Shown here: in pieces, positions 8,282 to 17,720 of the stretch
How the letters are laid out: every line of letters begins with the position of its first letter
How positions within the stretch are numbered: the stretch's first letter is position 1
NCBI GenBank assembly: GCA_018333995.1
Contig: JAGXSG010000001.1
Location: 1 to 46,327, forward strand
Direction of reading: 5' to 3'
DNA: 46,327 nt
DNA from: Clostridiales bacterium
Lineage (GTDB): Bacteria > Actinomycetota > Coriobacteriia > Anaerosomatales > SLCP01
Program-made: the position numbers and the translations under genes
The notes under the pieces: model-generated
Told to the model about the DNA's origin: nothing
The model's database searches: none
Seen by the model: only the letters and a program-made list of their open reading frames with translations

Positions 8282-9037
8282 ATGGCTGAAGAACATCCGG
8301 TTGCCGGCGGCGGAAAAGTGCTGATTATCGATGACAGCGTTGACCTTCTCAAAGGGCTCCGTATGGTGCTTTCCAGAGAAGGTTATTTGGTCGAGACACT
8401 CAACAAGCCCGCGATGGCCATGAGTGTTGTTAAGAGCACCCACCCTGACCTTTTGATACTTGATGTAATGATGCCGGAGGTTGACGGCTGGCAAGTCCTC
8501 CGTAGCGTCAGGGGCGATGCTGACACAGCAAACATTCCGATACTGATGCTGACCGCCAAAGGCTCACCTGAGGCCAAAATCTCGGGTTTCACTCTGGGAG
8601 CCGACGATTATCTGGTCAAACCCTTCGAGATTTCTGAACTCAAGTGCCGCATCGCCGCCCTGTTGCGACGCTCGGTGGACCACCAAAACCCCTCTCCCGC
8701 AGAATACCTGTTCCCCGGCTTCCTAGGCTCAGGCGAGTCGTTGCTGATTCCCTCAAGAGATGTCTACTTCGTCGAAGGAGCAAAAAACTACACGTACGTG
8801 CACACCTACGACAAGAAGTGCCTGAGTCGCTTGACGCTAGGAGAGGCGACCGCGGCCGCTCCGCATGGCTTCATGAGAGTCCATCGATCGTACTTGGTCA
8901 ACCTTGGAAGAATCGCATCCGGGAGGTGGGCTTCCTCCTCTCTCTACCGGGTAACCCTATCTGATGCCGATGGGACTCAGATCCCAATCAGCCGAGGGTT
9001 GGTCAGCCAGATCAGAACAGCGGCAGGACTGAAGTGA
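8282..9037 (+). CDS. Response regulator with receiver and LytTR DNA-binding domain
   Basis: A 251-residue protein starting at ATG 8282 behind GGAGGTG. The receiver domain (about 10-130) has the acidic pair D17/D18, phospho-acceptor D61 in LILDVMMPE, T91 and K113, so it should be phosphorylatable. The C-terminal part (about 150-250) is a LytTR domain with the characteristic MRVHRSYLVN. LytTR regulators usually pair with LytS-type kinases, whereas here the partner is a HisKA/HAMP kinase encoded immediately upstream. The likely target is the divergent respiratory operon, its own operon, or both. Confidence 0.92.
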   Translation: MAEEHPVAGGGKVLIIDDSVDLLKGLRMVLSREGYLVETLNKPAMAMSVVKSTHPDLLILDVMMPEVDGWQVLRSVRGDADTANIPILMLTAKGSPEAKISGFTLGADDYLVKPFEISELKCRIAALLRRSVDHQNPSPAEYLFPGFLGSGESLLIPSRDVYFVEGAKNYTYVHTYDKKCLSRLTLGEATAAAPHGFMRVHRSYLVNLGRIASGRWASSSLYRVTLSDADGTQIPISRGLVSQIRTAAGLK

Positions 9038-9131
9038 GCACGGGCTCCTCCATCGAAGACATCTCCGCACCCTGTCAGCCGCAGGAACCAAACCTCTGGC
9101 CGCGAAGACTAGAGCGAGGGAGGTGGTGCCG

Positions 9132-9473
9132 ATGACGCCCAGGCGCCCGGATATCTCAGACGAAGATCTCGGCATGCGAGCATTCCAGCTTCGCAAAGCG
9201 CAGGCGACCGAGCGTGCCATCGACCGTGTCCGCCACGGACTCGGCGCTGAGTGGACGTCACTCACCGGCGAGGAGATCGCCCAAATCGAGTGGGTACTCG
9301 GTGAGCTGTGGGCGTATGCCGCGCGTGCCGACTGGGACGACCTGCACTTCGGCAGCTTGCGGATGCACGATATGCGGCGGATCCTCGTCTTCGGCCGAGA
9401 ACTGCGGACCCACTCACGTAGCGCGGTCGACGTCCTGCAAGACGTCGCCCAGATCGTGCGAAACAGGAGCTGA
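9132..9473 (+). CDS. Small protein of unknown function
   Basis: A 113-residue product from ATG 9132, which follows GGAGG by 8 nt; GTG codons at 9123 and 9126 overlap the ribosome binding site and are less likely. The protein is charged and probably helical, with three or four amphipathic helices and no membrane segment, signal peptide or cysteine motif. I do not recognise a family. It starts about 95 nt after the regulator gene, and its stop is only 4 nt from the converging V-ATPase subunit D gene. It could be the last gene of the sensor operon. A real gene is favoured by the ribosome binding site and ordinary amino-acid composition. Confidence 0.6.
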   Translation: MTPRRPDISDEDLGMRAFQLRKAQATERAIDRVRHGLGAEWTSLTGEEIAQIEWVLGELWAYAARADWDDLHFGSLRMHDMRRILVFGRELRTHSRSAVDVLQDVAQIVRNRS

Positions 9474-9477
9474 CGCG

Positions 9478-10119
9478 CTACCGCACGGCCTTTCTGCGCT
9501 CAATCTTCTTCTTGACCTTCTTGAGCCGGAAGAGATCCTCACGCGCGCGCTCGTCGAGCGTCTGGCGGATATACGCGACCTGCTGACGAAGTTGCGGCAC
9601 TGTCACCTGCTCGAGCGCGTTCACACGCCGGTTCGTCTTTTGGATCTCCTCGCCTAGCCTTTTGAGCCGCGTCTCGATGTCGGCATACTCGATGATGACA
9701 TCGAGTATGCGCTCGAACTTATCGGCGCTCTCGTCCACGCGGGACGACACTCCCGTCACCGCGTAACCCCGCGTAAACGACGACCGGATCGGACTCTCGC
9801 CTTTCGTTACCACAGGTACCGAGACGCCCATGATCTTGGTCCCGGTCATGTCAACGACGATCTCACTCGTCGTCGCCATGCCCGCGCTCCTGAGAGCGAC
9901 CGTTCCGTCGACCGCCTTGGCGACCGCGAGCGAGTACTGCGCCTCCGAGACGGTCTTTTGGAGTGACTCGGAGAGCCGAAGCGTCTCGTCCATCACTCCC
10001 ATGAACTCGATGAGCAGGGCGTCGCGCTTCTGCTTGAGCAGGTCCATGCCTTGCTCGGCAAGGGTGATCTGCTGTTTCCTCTCCAGTAACTCGGCCCGCG
10101 TAGGCCGCACCTCTTCCAT
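9478..10119 (-). CDS. atpD: V/A-type ATP synthase subunit D (central stalk)
   Basis: A 213-residue protein, the usual length for the family, with long N- and C-terminal heptad helices (for example LLKQKRDALLIEF near residues 28-40 and RREDLFRLKKVKKK-like basic residues at the C-terminus). Subunit D is the rotor shaft that turns inside the A3B3 head and links it to the membrane ring. It is the last gene of the nine-gene ATPase operon and starts 9 nt after subunit B. It ends convergently 4 nt from the unknown gene on the plus strand, with no room for a separate terminator. Confidence 0.93.
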   Translation of the reverse strand: MEEVRPTRAELLERKQQITLAEQGMDLLKQKRDALLIEFMGVMDETLRLSESLQKTVSEAQYSLAVAKAVDGTVALRSAGMATTSEIVVDMTGTKIMGVSVPVVTKGESPIRSSFTRGYAVTGVSSRVDESADKFERILDVIIEYADIETRLKRLGEEIQKTNRRVNALEQVTVPQLRQQVAYIRQTLDERAREDLFRLKKVKKKIERRKAVR

Positions 10120-10128
10120 GTTCGCTCC

Positions 10129-11568
10129 TTAGAACCGGACGTTGAGCCCCGCCTCCGCGGAGACGCTGGGGTGATACTTCTCGATGAAATCGCGGACGCG
10201 CTTGAGCTCACTCATCGGCAGCCCCGCCATGAGCTCCCACCCTATATCGAGCGTCTGCTCGATGGTGCGGCCTTCATCGCCCTGGCCTACGATACGCTTC
10301 TCGAACTCGTCAGCGAATCGCAGGTATGCGCGGTCGCTGTCGGAGAGCGCCTCTTCACCCACTATCGCGACAAGTTTGCGCAGGTCGCGGCCTTGCGCGT
10401 ACGCCGAGTACAGCTGGTTCGCCACAGCCCGGTGGTCGTCGCGCGTCTTGCCCTCTCCAATGCCGAGGTTCATCAGGCGCGATAGACATGGAAGCACGTC
10501 GATGGGCGGGAACACCGCACGGCGATGCAACTGACGGGAGAGCACGATCTGCCCCTCGGTGATGTAGCCGGTGAGGTCAGGGATCGGGTGAGTGATGTCA
10601 TCATCGGGCATCGACAGGATCGGAAGCTGCGTCACCGATCCCTTCCGTCCCTTGATGCGCCCCGCGCGCTCGTAGATCGTCGACAGGTCGGTGTACATGT
10701 AGCCGGGATACCCGCGCCGGCCCGGAACCTCTTCACGCGCGGTGGACACTTCACGTAGCGCCTCACAGTAGTTCGTCATGTCCGAGAGAACCACGAGCAC
10801 CTGCAGGTCCTTCTCGAACGCGAGGTACTCGGCCACGGTCAGCGCGCAGCGCGGGGTGAGAAGCCTCTCGACAGTGGGGTCATCGGCGAGGTTGAGAAAG
10901 AACACGACACGCTCAAGTGCGCCGGTACCCTCGAACTGAGACATGAAGTACGCGGCCTCCCGATGGGTGATCCCCATCGCCCCGAACACGATCGCGAACT
11001 CCTCGCCGCTCTTGACGCGAGCTTGACGGATGATCTGCGCGGCGAGCTCGTTGGCGGGAAGGCCCGAGCCCGAGAAGATCGGCAGCTTCTGTCCGCGCAC
11101 GAGCGTGTTGAGTCCGTCAATGGCACTGATGCCCGTCTCGATAAAGTCCGCCGGCTTCTCGCGGGTGTACGGGTTGATCGGCGCTCCCGTGATGTCGAGG
11201 CGGGCCTCCGGGATGATCGGCGCTCCGCCGTCGATCGGCTTGCCTGTCCCGTTGAAGATCCTGCCGAGCAGATCCGGCGACACGCTGACGCGAGCGACCT
11301 CTTCTAAGAACCGCACTTCGGTCGCGTCAACGTCGATTCCTTGGGTGCCCTCGAAGACTTGGATGACCGCCGTCTCGCCACTCACCTCGAGAACCTGCCC
11401 GCTGCGACGCCCGCCGTCCGGCATCCTGATCGAGACCATCTCGTTGTACGCGACCCCGCGCACGTTTTCCACGAAGACGAGTGGCCCCGTGACGTAGCTG
11501 ATAGTCCGGTAGTCCGTTGAGACAAGTGAACCTTGGTTCCCGCGTGCTTTCGCCGTCGCTGGCGTCAC
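10129..11568 (-). CDS. atpB: V/A-type ATP synthase subunit B (non-catalytic, regulatory head subunit)
   Basis: A subunit of the A3B3 head that alternates with catalytic A and binds nucleotide without a full P-loop. It shows [39 protein letters not shown] and [14 protein letters not shown] as in the family. A longer open frame extends upstream inside atpA, but GTG 11568, 1 nt after the atpA stop and 9 nt behind GAGG, gives 479 residues, close to the family length. The C-terminus (FIEKYHPS) is typical. Confidence 0.93.
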   Translation of the reverse strand: MTPATAKARGNQGSLVSTDYRTISYVTGPLVFVENVRGVAYNEMVSIRMPDGGRRSGQVLEVSGETAVIQVFEGTQGIDVDATEVRFLEEVARVSVSPDLLGRIFNGTGKPIDGGAPIIPEARLDITGAPINPYTREKPADFIETGISAIDGLNTLVRGQKLPIFSGSGLPANELAAQIIRQARVKSGEEFAIVFGAMGITHREAAYFMSQFEGTGALERVVFFLNLADDPTVERLLTPRCALTVAEYLAFEKDLQVLVVLSDMTNYCEALREVSTAREEVPGRRGYPGYMYTDLSTIYERAGRIKGRKGSVTQLPILSMPDDDITHPIPDLTGYITEGQIVLSRQLHRRAVFPPIDVLPCLSRLMNLGIGEGKTRDDHRAVANQLYSAYAQGRDLRKLVAIVGEEALSDSDRAYLRFADEFEKRIVGQGDEGRTIEQTLDIGWELMAGLPMSELKRVRDFIEKYHPSVSAEAGLNVRF

Positions 11569-11569
11569 G

Positions 11570-13324
11570 TCAGTACACCTCGATTCCGGCGATGTCCTCG
11601 GCGATGCTCTTCGCCAGTGCGGGCAGGTTTTCGATGGCCTCGTCATGGGGTGTCGTCTTCATCATCGCGATACGCTCTTTGTGCGGCAACTCAAGCACCT
11701 GCCTGAGCGACACTCCCCTGTTGAGCGCCCCCACCGCCGCATCGTGAAAAGCGAGAACCGCCTTAAGCATCAGATACTGCTTCTCGGGCGGACAGTACGC
11801 GTCGATGTCGTCAAACGCGAACTGCTGGAGGAAGTCCTCGCGCAACATGCGCGCGATCTCCAAAATGATCTTCTCGGATTCGGGAAGCGCGTCCGGGCCG
11901 ACGAGCTGGACGATCTCTTGCAGCTCGGTCTCCTTCTGCAAAATGCCCATCGCCCGTTCTCGCATCGCGTGCCAGTCGCTCGCAACGTTCTCCTCGTACC
12001 ACGTGCGCACTTGGCCGAGGTAGAGCGTGTAGGACTTGGTCCATGAGATGGCGGGAAAATGCCGGCGATGCGCAAGCGACGTGTCGAGCGCCCAAAACGC
12101 GCCGGAGACGCGCAGGGAATTCTGCGTCATCGGTTCGGACATGTCACCACCAGCCGGCGAGACAGCGCCGACCATCGTGACCGAACCGGTCCGTTCATCA
12201 CTGCCGAGCGCGCGCACGCGACCCGAGCGCTCGTAGAACGCTGCGAGCCGAGTTGCCAGGTACGCGGGGTACCCTTCCTCGCCGGGCATCTCTTCGAGCC
12301 GACCCGAAACCTCACGGAGCGCCTCTCCCCACCGCGAGGTCGAATCGGCCATCATCGCCACGTCGTAACCCATGTCCCGGTAGTACTCGGCGAGCGTCGC
12401 CCCTACGTAGATCGACGCCTCTCTCGCGGCGACCGGCATGTTGGAGGTGTTTGCCACGAGCACGGTACGGTCCATCAGCGGCGCTCCGCTTCGCGGGTCC
12501 TCCAGTTCAGGGAACTCGACAAGGACCTCTGTCATCTCGTTTCCCCGCTCGCCGCATCCCACGTAGACGATGATGTCGACATCCGCCCACTTGGCGAGCG
12601 ATTGCTGAGTGACCGTCTTGCCCGTGCCAAAGCCACCAGGGATGATCGCGTTTCCGCCGAGCGCTATCGGGAAGAGCGTGTCGAGGATCCGCATCCCGGT
12701 CATGAAGGGACGTGCCGGGTCAAGCTTGCGCGCGTATGGTCTCCCTTGGCGGACCGGCCACCACTGCGACATCGTGATTTCGGTGCCGTCTTCGAGTTTC
12801 GCGAGCACAGCGTCGACCGTGTACCCGCCGTCATCGGTCACCCATGCCACCGTTCCCGCGGCTGTCCCGGGGGGGACCATGACCTTGTGGACGATCGTCT
12901 GACCCTCAGGGGTCGTACCTATCACGTCGCCAGGAACAACGTGCTGGCCAACCGCGACCGTCGGCGTGAACTCCCATATCCGCTCGCGATCGAGGGCGGA
13001 GGCTACCGTTCCGCGCTCGATGAAGTCTCCACTTTCTGCGGCTATCACCGGCAAGGGACGCTGTACGCCGTCGTAGATCGAAGACAGCAACCCTGGTCCT
13101 AGCTCCACCATGAGCGGCCCCTCGCTCGACTCCACGGGGTCGCCGACGGTAAGACCTGAGGTGTCCTCGTACACCTGAACGGTCGCCTGGTCTCCTTCGA
13201 GCCGGATGACCTCGCCCATGAGACCTTCTTCACCCACACGGACGATGTCATACATCTTTGCGCCCAGCATTCCGGACGCGACGACAACAGGCCCGGTGAT
13301 CTTGGATATCGTTCCTGCAATCAT
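11570..13324 (-). CDS. atpA: V/A-type ATP synthase catalytic subunit A
   Basis: A 584-residue catalytic subunit that hydrolyses or makes ATP. It has a P-loop GGFGTGKT (230-237), the A-specific non-homologous bulge region (about 120-200), and [20 protein letters not shown] followed by [14 protein letters not shown]. Most family members read GPFGSGKT or GPFGAGKT, so the Pro-to-Gly change is a small peculiarity; the essential Lys and Thr are intact. ATG 13324 overlaps the stop of subunit F by one base (TGATG). Confidence 0.96.
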   Translation of the reverse strand: MIAGTISKITGPVVVASGMLGAKMYDIVRVGEEGLMGEVIRLEGDQATVQVYEDTSGLTVGDPVESSEGPLMVELGPGLLSSIYDGVQRPLPVIAAESGDFIERGTVASALDRERIWEFTPTVAVGQHVVPGDVIGTTPEGQTIVHKVMVPPGTAAGTVAWVTDDGGYTVDAVLAKLEDGTEITMSQWWPVRQGRPYARKLDPARPFMTGMRILDTLFPIALGGNAIIPGGFGTGKTVTQQSLAKWADVDIIVYVGCGERGNEMTEVLVEFPELEDPRSGAPLMDRTVLVANTSNMPVAAREASIYVGATLAEYYRDMGYDVAMMADSTSRWGEALREVSGRLEEMPGEEGYPAYLATRLAAFYERSGRVRALGSDERTGSVTMVGAVSPAGGDMSEPMTQNSLRVSGAFWALDTSLAHRRHFPAISWTKSYTLYLGQVRTWYEENVASDWHAMRERAMGILQKETELQEIVQLVGPDALPESEKIILEIARMLREDFLQQFAFDDIDAYCPPEKQYLMLKAVLAFHDAAVGALNRGVSLRQVLELPHKERIAMMKTTPHDEAIENLPALAKSIAEDIAGIEVY

Positions 13325-13656
13325 CAGCCTCGCCTCAGTGTGATGTCGAACCCGATCGCCCTGCGGATCAGGCGGGCGAGGTACGCCCTGTGGTCCTCGC
13401 CGATCTCAAGCTTTTCCTTGATGGGAAGTGAGATGACGATTGGCCGGTAGATGCCATCTATCTTGCGCTGCGTGCGCTCGTCGATGGCGGCCATCATCTT
13501 CTCGTTGACCGCGATGATGCCGCTCGTCTCATCATCGAGTAGCGCGTTGAGCCTCTTGCGGGCGGCCTCATCCGAGTCGGCTACCGCGACGTCCACGCCT
13601 GCCAGCCGAAAGCCGTCAGCCGTGTCCGGATCGGTTAACACGACGAGCTTATACAA
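13324..13656 (-). CDS. atpF: V/A-type ATP synthase subunit F (central stalk)
   Basis: A 110-residue Rossmann-like small subunit: [20 protein letters not shown] opens the family, followed by GIIAVNEKM and a conserved [11 protein letters not shown]. It binds subunit D in the rotor and modulates activity. The start is TTG 13656 behind GAAGGAG with a 7-nt gap. It overlaps the end of subunit C by 8 bases and the start of A by one base, so translation of C, F and A is tightly coupled. Confidence 0.9.
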   Translation of the reverse strand: MYKLVVLTDPDTADGFRLAGVDVAVADSDEAARKRLNALLDDETSGIIAVNEKMMAAIDERTQRKIDGIYRPIVISLPIKEKLEIGEDHRAYLARLIRRAIGFDITLRRG

Positions 13657-14746
13657 GAATGAGCTCCTTCCTCACCCGATCAACGGGCATGCCGACCGCT
13701 TTGCCCTTCACTATGATGCGAACATTGGTGACCTCGTTTTGCTTGGCCCACAGATACGCGATGGCGACACCTACCCCAAGCGGATCGCCCTTCGCGAGCG
13801 CGAGGGTCCGGCGGGTCAAGAGATCCTCAAGCGCCCGCTCGAAGACCGAGATCGAGTTCGTCTCGAGAAAGGACATCGCGACATCGTCGAGAGTCGTGCC
13901 AAGACGGGTGCCCCGCATCTTGTCGAGCACCTCGTCCACATCGGACATCCGCGCAAGCGTGACGTAGAGATCAGGGGTGATCGTTCGCCCACCCTCCAGG
14001 AAGAAGCGGGTCGCGTCGACGCTCTCCGTGTCCTCCTTCTGAAGCCGGAACACCATGACGAGATTGGAGATGTCGATTTGCATCTGGAGGATCGAACGCG
14101 CCATCGTGGCGTTGGCGTTCCTGCCGCGCAACCGGGCACTCGCCCAGGCAGAGTAGTAGCGATCGAGGGCAAGCTCGAGCTCGGCAAGCTCTCCGCTCTT
14201 GAGATAGACCGCGTGCCCCTCCCTGAGCGCGGAGGCTATCGGCAGTCCCCACGTGACAATCGTGTCGACGACCGCACGGACGTCAGGCACGGACGCGAGC
14301 GCTTGGAGATCGACCGGCCCAAGAGTACCCACCGGGAGCAACCCGTCGACCAGCTCTTCGTGTCTGAGCCCCATCTGTTTGGCCCGCAGGAGCGTCTTGA
14401 CGTTGAACACGTCCCACCTGCCGAGAAGGGTCGTGACAAGATGCTCGGCTTCTTCGTTTAAGAAACCGAGAACCTTCTGGAACGTTCGCACCATGTTGTT
14501 CTTGAGGGCCGCATCGACAGTTGTCGCGTTGAGCCCCTGGATCAGCGCCTCTTCGAGATCGGGGCCATACTCGGTTTCCGCAAGATCTTGCACAAGACGC
14601 CTCAAATCGGTACCAGCGATCAACGTGTCCAGGAAGTCGCGGCGCAACAGCCGCGATCGCATCCCGCGGATGCGCGCGTTTGAGTATCCGTAGTCCCCTC
14701 CGCCGGGACGGTGCCGGGTTCGCGTCTCGAGCCTCACCGAACTCAT
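13649..14746 (-). CDS. atpC: V/A-type ATP synthase subunit C (rotor-ring adaptor, AC39-like)
   Basis: A 365-residue helical protein of the V-ATPase subunit d/AC39 family (YGYSNARIRGMRSRLL near the N-terminus, FNVKTLLRAKQMG in the middle). It caps the membrane ring and couples it to the D/F stalk. Family proteins are about 320-360 residues. It overlaps subunit E by 4 bases upstream and subunit F by 8 bases downstream. Confidence 0.9.
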   Translation of the reverse strand: MSSVRLETRTRHRPGGGDYGYSNARIRGMRSRLLRRDFLDTLIAGTDLRRLVQDLAETEYGPDLEEALIQGLNATTVDAALKNNMVRTFQKVLGFLNEEAEHLVTTLLGRWDVFNVKTLLRAKQMGLRHEELVDGLLPVGTLGPVDLQALASVPDVRAVVDTIVTWGLPIASALREGHAVYLKSGELAELELALDRYYSAWASARLRGRNANATMARSILQMQIDISNLVMVFRLQKEDTESVDATRFFLEGGRTITPDLYVTLARMSDVDEVLDKMRGTRLGTTLDDVAMSFLETNSISVFERALEDLLTRRTLALAKGDPLGVGVAIAYLWAKQNEVTNVRIIVKGKAVGMPVDRVRKELILV

Positions 14747-15321
14747 GAGAAGAGGATCTCCGCGACTTGTGACTCGATGTCGGGGCGAGCCTTCTCGAGA
14801 CGATCTTCGAACGTGTTACGTCGCACAATCCGGCCGTTGCCCGTAACGACAGCAACACCCCCACTCGTCGTAGCGGTGGCCTCAACGACCGTCGAGATTC
14901 CTAAGGTTTCGAGCACCGCGCGCGCAAGCTCCTCGTCCGCGGGATCAATCAGCACCGTGGGCACGCCCTCGACACCCTCAAGCGCTTCAGCGATAAGCGC
15001 TCTAAACACGTCGGGATACCCTTCCGAGCGCCGCGCCTCGGCGAGCGCGACACCGGCGCGCTCGAAGGCCTCGTCGATCGCGCGTTGCTTGACTGCGGCA
15101 ACCCGCTTCTTCGCCTCGAGACGCGCGGCGTTGGTCTCGCGCGCCAACCGCCGTTTGAGTACGCTATCAGCCTCGTCGACGCACGCGGCACAAGCGCGAG
15201 ACGCCCGGTCCTCGGCGTCTGCGGCGATCGCTTCCGCCTGCAAGCGAGCAGCCTCGAGGATGTCCTCGCACTCTTGTGACGCCTGCTCTTCGAGTGCGCG
15301 GAAGATATCTTCAAGCGCCAT
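14743..15321 (-). CDS. atpE: V/A-type ATP synthase subunit E (peripheral stalk)
   Basis: A 192-residue protein: an N-terminal half of long charged Ala/Glu/Arg-rich helix (about residues 5-110) and a C-terminal mixed domain ending IESQVAEILFS. This is the layout of subunit E, which pairs with the H/G coil to form the peripheral stalk holding the head against the membrane stator. Start ATG 15321 lies 36 nt after subunit K, the widest gap within the front half of the operon. Confidence 0.87.
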   Translation of the reverse strand: MALEDIFRALEEQASQECEDILEAARLQAEAIAADAEDRASRACAACVDEADSVLKRRLARETNAARLEAKKRVAAVKQRAIDEAFERAGVALAEARRSEGYPDVFRALIAEALEGVEGVPTVLIDPADEELARAVLETLGISTVVEATATTSGGVAVVTGNGRIVRRNTFEDRLEKARPDIESQVAEILFS

Positions 15322-15356
15322 CCAGGTCGTCCCCCTTCACGCACATCGCCAAAGAA

Positions 15357-15689
15357 TCACGCGGGAGTGACTGGCATGTTGACAATCAGCACCGCCGCTA
15401 CGAAGCCGAGAAGGACGATGATCTCAGGGAGCGCCTGCAACACGACGACCCACACCGCGACCTCGGGCCGCTCGGCGAGGGTTCCAGCTCCAGCCGATCC
15501 GATCTTTGCCTGAGCGTATCCTGCCGCGAGAGCGGAAAGACCCATCGCAAGGCCCGCGCCGATCGCCTTGGCAACGTACGACTGGTACTCACCAACCGGT
15601 CCCTCCACCGCCAACGCTGTCGCAGGCGCAAGCACCGTCACCAGGAACGTTGCGCCAAACACCCACCTAACACGTCTCTTGTCGATCAT
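15357..15689 (-). CDS. atpK: V/A-type ATP synthase subunit K (membrane rotor ring, proteolipid)
   Basis: Only 110 residues: an N-terminal hydrophobic signal-like segment (about 9-28, ending ATALA) and then a single two-helix hairpin. The first helix carries GLSALAAGYAQAKIG and the loop AERPE; the second carries LQALPEIIVLLGFV, whose Glu is the ion-carrying carboxylate. Many bacterial V-type K subunits are duplicated four-helix proteins of about 150 residues; this short form resembles the Thermus-type ring subunit. The Thr-Gln pair that follows the Glu in Na+-binding relatives is Ile-Ile here, so proton coupling is the better guess. Confidence 0.9.
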   Translation of the reverse strand: MIDKRRVRWVFGATFLVTVLAPATALAVEGPVGEYQSYVAKAIGAGLAMGLSALAAGYAQAKIGSAGAGTLAERPEVAVWVVVLQALPEIIVLLGFVAAVLIVNMPVTPA

Positions 15690-17683
15690 GCTATCTCCTC
15701 ACCTCCGGTCTTCGTAAACGGGCTGTACGGCTGCTTGCCGGTCTCGTAGAACTTGCCGAAGAACTCGAGCAAGTTGAGACGCAGCGCGTGGATCATCGGG
15801 CTGAACGACGCTATGACTATGTGCAGCGCGTGCAACACGATTCCCACGAAAGCACCGAGGAGGGGGTTGCCTATGATCGAGACGATCTGGTTGATGGCAT
15901 CGGCAAAGATCGCGCCCGCCAGACCGACCGCCATGATTCGTATGTAACTCGCGACGTGCACGAACGACTCGATCGTCTCGATGGCGCCCATGATGCCACC
16001 GCCCCTGATCGCGTAGATGAACCCCGCTGCCGCCAACAGTGCGACTGCGGTCTGCGCCATGAGCTGACCCGTCTCACCTAAGGTGATTTGGGCGCCCTGT
16101 TGTGCGAGTCCGATCAGTACGAGGACTGAGATGAGAACCGTCAGAACACCCGCGCGCTCGTAGAGGTGCTTCTTGTGACGCGTCCTTATCGCGTTAACGA
16201 CCCCTATCACGAGCCCGAACACCACATGGAGCACCCCGACGACAAGTGCGATGATCATAAACGGCATGATCAGGTCGACCCTGTGAAACGTCGGGATCAC
16301 CCCGAACCATGTGCTTGAATGGGTCGCGTAATCGACCTGGATCCAGCCGAGCCGATACGGCACGTCACCGAACCCCTCTCCGTATGCGAGACCAAACGCG
16401 ACCACCATCGTCGCCGCTGGACCAAGGATGGATGTCGCAACCTGAACGAGCTCGTTGCCCCTGAACTTTCTTCGCAACCACAGAATCACACCGAGCATGA
16501 TCAGCCCGTACCCGAAGTCCCCGACGATCATCCCGTAGAAGACCGGAAAGAAGATGAACAGCATCCACGTCGGGTCGACGGTTCCGTAGCGGGGTACACC
16601 GCGCACCTTTATGAGCTGCTGGAACGGTGCGATCGCCTTGGGGTTCTTGACCGCTACGGGCGTCTCGGCGTACTCCTCCTCGGTTATCTCGGTCCGGTTG
16701 ACGATGATCCTATCGCCCCACCGGGATGCGATGGCACGCTCTAGCTCCCCGAGATCGGCCACCGGGATCCAGCCGTCGATGACGAAGGCGTACTCAGTAC
16801 GGCCAAACTTGGGAATCGCCTCAATCTCGCAGATCTTGTCGATCATCACGTCGCGGATGACGGTGAGACGCAGGAGCCACCGTTTGGACATCTCCTCGAG
16901 CTCGAGCGAGACCTTCTCAATCTGCGCCGGAAGATGCGCACGGCGCTCCTTGAGCGTGTCGTACGCGACATCGAACGGCATGTTCTCGAACGCGGATGGA
17001 AGACGTATCTGATTTACGTTCTCCATCGCGAGGAACTTGTGTACGGGATCGGAAAACGTCTTGTTGAAGACGACGATAGCCGCCGTCGTGTCCTCGTCGA
17101 CATCGGTGGAGACAATCTCGCACTGTTTGCGCGTGATCTTGTCGAGCTCACCTTTGAGGAGTTCCAGAGCGGACTTGTACCGTCGCTCGACGAGGAGCGC
17201 GACCGATTCGTACGCGCCGGTCGTGACGATCTGCTTCGCCAGAGGCTGAATCTTTTGCAGGATCGGCTCGTACCTGTTGAGCAGCCCGAGCTCAGATTCG
17301 AAGTTTGTGCGGGTCGACGCCAGCTGCGCGGCGTTGCTTTCGACTTCGCTCACTACCGAGGAGACCTCGCTCGCAAGCCCGCTCGCCGTGAGAGCGAACA
17401 TCCTATCGTACTCGGCTCGGCGGCGTGCCGGATCGATAACCACCCTGTCATGCTCAAGAGCTTTGACGATCGACCTGACCCTGAGGAGCAGGTCTTCCAT
17501 CTGCTCACGGTCGATCTCCTGTTGTTCGTGCACCTCCATCTGGTTGAGCGGAACTTGGCCGGCCTTGATCTTCTTGGAAAGGTCCTCTATGTGCAGCTTG
17601 CCCTGTTCGTGCAGGAGGCTGAGGACGTCGAAGAATTCGGACTTGGGGCCAATGATCTCGACCTTCGCCATCGGGACGAGCAC
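15686..17683 (-). CDS. atpI: V/A-type ATP synthase subunit I (membrane stator, a-subunit)
   Basis: A large stator protein with a cytoplasmic coiled half (to about residue 340) and a C-terminal membrane half of about seven to eight helices. The FxPVFYGMIVGDFGYGLIM and MAVGLAGAIFADAINQI segments are typical; the latter contains the region facing the rotor ring. The longest frame starts at GTG 17704 without a good ribosome binding site. GTG 17683 lies 8 nt behind GGGGAGG and is preferred (665 residues). The gene overlaps subunit K by 4 bases downstream. Confidence 0.92.
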   Translation of the reverse strand: MLVPMAKVEIIGPKSEFFDVLSLLHEQGKLHIEDLSKKIKAGQVPLNQMEVHEQQEIDREQMEDLLLRVRSIVKALEHDRVVIDPARRRAEYDRMFALTASGLASEVSSVVSEVESNAAQLASTRTNFESELGLLNRYEPILQKIQPLAKQIVTTGAYESVALLVERRYKSALELLKGELDKITRKQCEIVSTDVDEDTTAAIVVFNKTFSDPVHKFLAMENVNQIRLPSAFENMPFDVAYDTLKERRAHLPAQIEKVSLELEEMSKRWLLRLTVIRDVMIDKICEIEAIPKFGRTEYAFVIDGWIPVADLGELERAIASRWGDRIIVNRTEITEEEYAETPVAVKNPKAIAPFQQLIKVRGVPRYGTVDPTWMLFIFFPVFYGMIVGDFGYGLIMLGVILWLRRKFRGNELVQVATSILGPAATMVVAFGLAYGEGFGDVPYRLGWIQVDYATHSSTWFGVIPTFHRVDLIMPFMIIALVVGVLHVVFGLVIGVVNAIRTRHKKHLYERAGVLTVLISVLVLIGLAQQGAQITLGETGQLMAQTAVALLAAAGFIYAIRGGGIMGAIETIESFVHVASYIRIMAVGLAGAIFADAINQIVSIIGNPLLGAFVGIVLHALHIVIASFSPMIHALRLNLLEFFGKFYETGKQPYSPFTKTGGEEIA

Positions 17684-17720
17684 GACACGCACCTCCCCGT
17701 TCACATCCGCCGATGTGACA

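Noticed and set aside
9038-9131. Possible terminator after the response regulator gene
   Set aside because: No stem followed by a U tract could be found in the 94 bases; the downstream small gene may be co-transcribed.
12059-13102. 347-codon plus-strand open frame
   Set aside because: Antisense to the P-loop half of atpA; no start signal and shadow-type composition.
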